Below are positions 62,535 to 64,000 of a DNA stretch of 64,000 nt, piece after piece. Source of the DNA: CALBPI01 sp039821645 (GTDB lineage Bacteria; Pseudomonadota; Gammaproteobacteria; Steroidobacterales; Woeseiaceae); contig JBCBNU010000007.1 of NCBI GenBank assembly GCA_039821645.1, positions 9,211-73,210 of the forward strand. The letters are read 5' to 3'. The notes beneath the pieces were generated by a model. The model ran no database searches. It had not been told where the DNA came from and saw nothing but the letters and a program-made list of their open reading frames with translations. Each line of letters starts with the position of its first letter. Position 1 is the first letter of the stretch. A program made the translations under genes and the position numbers.

Positions 62535-63245
62535 CTAGGATTGCGTCTCCCGACGCATAACCTCGCTGACAAACGGAACAGTCAGCTTACGTTGCTCAGA
62601 TAGTGACGCGTCGTCGAGCCTCGCAAGCCAGGCGTAGAGCGACGTTGGGTCTCGGGGCAATCGTGACATGAGGTAACGCAGCGTCTCCTCCGGCAGTTCC
62701 AGTCCCCGAAAGCGCGCCCTTAATCTGAGCGCTTCGCCTTGTGCTTGGTCATCAAGGAACTCGAGGCGCAGCCCGACCAAGGCCTGAAATCGGCTACGCA
62801 AATCCGGCAAAGCGATGTCAGTTTGGCGAACCGCATCGGAGGCAGCGATCACCAGCCGTCCGGAACCGATCAACAGTCGCTCATAAAGCACCATAAGCGC
62901 GCGCTCCCAGGCCGCATTCTCAAGCACCTGTTCGATGTTGTCGAGGCACACAACCATATCGGGCGGTAGGTCATCGAGAACAGATGCGGGAAAAGCGCAC
63001 TCAAGGGGCAGATACATCGCACTACCCGGATCGCGCTCAGCAACCAGCGCCTGTAGAAGATGCGAACGCCCGCTCCCCGCGCGACCGCTGAGCCAGACGC
63101 CTGGCGCCGGAGGCGCTTTGACAGTGGCCACCACTGAAGCGTTCCTGCCCGCAAAAAATGTGTCGAAACGCGCCTCCACATCGAGTTGCACTGGCAGCGG
63201 CAGTTGTCTGCCGCGCTCAATCGTCAACCGAATCTCCGGTCTCAT
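62535..63245 (-). CDS. hda: DnaA regulatory inactivator Hda
   Basis: Hda with the beta clamp promotes hydrolysis of DnaA-bound ATP to prevent re-initiation. The 236-residue AAA+ protein has a QLPLPVQLD N-terminus that fits the clamp-binding motif, a Walker A-like GRAGSGRSHLL with arginine in place of lysine as in other Hda proteins, VVCLDNIEQV and RSRF. The ATG at 63245 overlaps the permease stop by 29 bases; a TTG at 63227 with GGAG six bases upstream is an attractive alternative start. Confidence 0.94.
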   Translation of the reverse strand: MRPEIRLTIERGRQLPLPVQLDVEARFDTFFAGRNASVVATVKAPPAPGVWLSGRAGSGRSHLLQALVAERDPGSAMYLPLECAFPASVLDDLPPDMVVCLDNIEQVLENAAWERALMVLYERLLIGSGRLVIAASDAVRQTDIALPDLRSRFQALVGLRLEFLDDQAQGEALRLRARFRGLELPEETLRYLMSRLPRDPTSLYAWLARLDDASLSEQRKLTVPFVSEVMRRETQS

Positions 63246-64000
63246 ACTCGTCGAGAAAATCCTGTGCTTCTGGATGGGCGCTCAGGTAATTGAGGTAGGC
63301 ATAACGAACAAACACCGCGATCACTGCGGCAGCCGGTAGTGCGAGCAAAATGCCGAAGAACCCGAACAGTTGACCGAAAGCCATCACGGCGAAGATGACC
63401 AGCACCGGATGCAACCCGATCCGGTCACCAACGAGCTTGGGTGTCAGTATGCTGCCTTCGACCATTTGTGAGACCCAGAACACAACCACCACCAAAGCGA
63501 GCGTGATCAGTCCTCCATCCGAATTCACGGCGGTGAGTCCAGCCAGAGCAATACCAAAAATAAATCCGAGGTACGGCACAAAACTCACAAGGCCCGCGAC
63601 AACACCGATCGCCAGTGCAAACTTCAACCCGATCAGCGACAGCCCCACGGTGTACATGATCGCAAGGCCGATCATGACCAGCAGTTGACCGCGCAGGAAC
63701 GCGGCTAACGTCTCGTCTGTTTCACGTGCGAGCGTGAACGCGGCCTCGCGCTGTCCCGCCGGTATCAGTGCGCCAAGGCGCGCGAGAATGGTGTCCCAGT
63801 CACGCAACAGGTAGAAGGTCAGGATCGGCACCAGGAACACGTTGATCACAGCAGTCAGTAGTGCACCGCCAGAACGTGAGATTTGCGTGAGGATCGTCGA
63901 GCCCCACTGTCCCGCCGAGCTTCCAAGACTCTCGAGCATACTGCTCAGGCGAAACTCCGGTTCCGACGCATCGCCCTCACCCGCCAGCAATCCGGCAACA
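63217..64000 (-). CDS. AI-2E family (PerM-like) permease, C-terminal part
   Basis: The frame runs off the right edge, so the N-terminus is missing. The 260 residues present have the AI-2E/PerM family pattern: FLVPILTFYLLRDWD, an amphipathic region, FLRGQLLVMIGLAIMYTVGL, GLVSFVPYLGFIFGIALAG, EGSILTPKLVGDRIGLHPV and a final acidic tail. Seven membrane helices are visible. Members include a proposed autoinducer-2 exporter and Na+/H+ antiporters, so the substrate is unknown. A permease of this family next to hda is common in gammaproteobacteria. Confidence 0.9.
   Translation of the reverse strand, partial: VAGLLAGEGDASEPEFRLSSMLESLGSSAGQWGSTILTQISRSGGALLTAVINVFLVPILTFYLLRDWDTILARLGALIPAGQREAAFTLARETDETLAAFLRGQLLVMIGLAIMYTVGLSLIGLKFALAIGVVAGLVSFVPYLGFIFGIALAGLTAVNSDGGLITLALVVVVFWVSQMVEGSILTPKLVGDRIGLHPVLVIFAVMAFGQLFGFFGILLALPAAAVIAVFVRYAYLNYLSAHPEAQDFLDEYETGDSVDD

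Noticed and set aside
1..64000. CRISPR arrays, insertion sequences, integrases or prophage genes
   Set aside because: No regularly spaced repeats, transposase or integrase motifs were seen, and gene content is core throughout.

Overview
This 64 kb window looks like a stretch of core chromosome from a free-living gammaproteobacterium with a moderately GC-rich genome. That placement rests on gene order: tsaE-amiB-mutL-miaA-hfq-hflX-hflK-hflC-yjeT(DUF2065)-purA, lptG/lptF facing pepA-holC-valS, rnr-rlmB-rpsF-rpsR-rplI-dnaB-alr, and ffh next to ypjD-corB. The organism is not enterobacterial: MutL carries an endonuclease motif, a deoxynucleoside kinase sits between panB and folK, and there is a DUF5117/5118-type zinc metalloprotease and a Ser/Thr kinase-phosphatase-FHA cluster. 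A marine gammaproteobacterial lineage is possible, but that is inference. I see no rRNA, CRISPR array, insertion sequence, integrase or prophage, and only one tRNA.

Layout. 1-6.3 kb: start of rimM, rpsP, ffh, an MBL-fold hydrolase, ypjD, corB and radA. 6.4-10.3 kb: transmembrane Ser/Thr kinase, PP2C phosphatase and FHA protein, a complete phospho-signalling set. 10.3-18 kb: the minus-strand operon rnr-rlmB-rpsF-rpsR-DUF2232-rplI-dnaB-alr, with an S6:S18-type RNA motif ahead of rpsF, and a plus-strand tRNA-Leu(CAG) beyond rnr. 18.2-23.3 kb: zinc metalloprotease, SCP2-like protein, degenerate NERD-like membrane protein and patatin-like phospholipase. 23.3-34.7 kb: the nnr-tsaE-amiB-mutL-miaA-hfq-hflXKC-DUF2065-purA series. 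34.7-41.4 kb: queG and a PPK2 kinase, then pcnB-folK-dNK-panB-panC on the minus strand and a decayed glutathione transferase. 41.5-49.2 kb: RDD protein, lptF-lptG, pepA-holC-orf97-valS. 49.3-54.5 kb: MoxR-DUF58-TgpA and an MFS transporter. 54.5-58.8 kb: psd-like, pssA, udg, rimI and prfC. 58.9-64 kb: proS, a lytic transglycosylase, a DUF4398 lipoprotein, wrbA-DUF2069, hda and an AI-2E family permease cut by the window edge.

Together the genes serve translation (S16, S6, S18, L9, Ffh, ValS, ProS, RF3, RimI, RlmB, MiaA, TsaE, QueG), replication and repair (DnaB, Hda, HolC, RadA, MutL, UDG), the envelope (Alr, AmiB, LptFG, PssA, lytic transglycosylase) and cofactors (PanBC, FolK). Genes are very tightly packed, with many ATGA/GTGA overlaps and many TTG or GTG starts, so no gene-free gap reaches 300 bases.

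I found no strong candidate for a wholly new system. The best second looks are the phosphatidylserine decarboxylase homologue that has lost catalytic positions beside pssA, the S6:S18 leader, the kinase-phosphatase-FHA module, the nearly leaderless divergent nnr/queG pair, and the glutathione transferase remnant.
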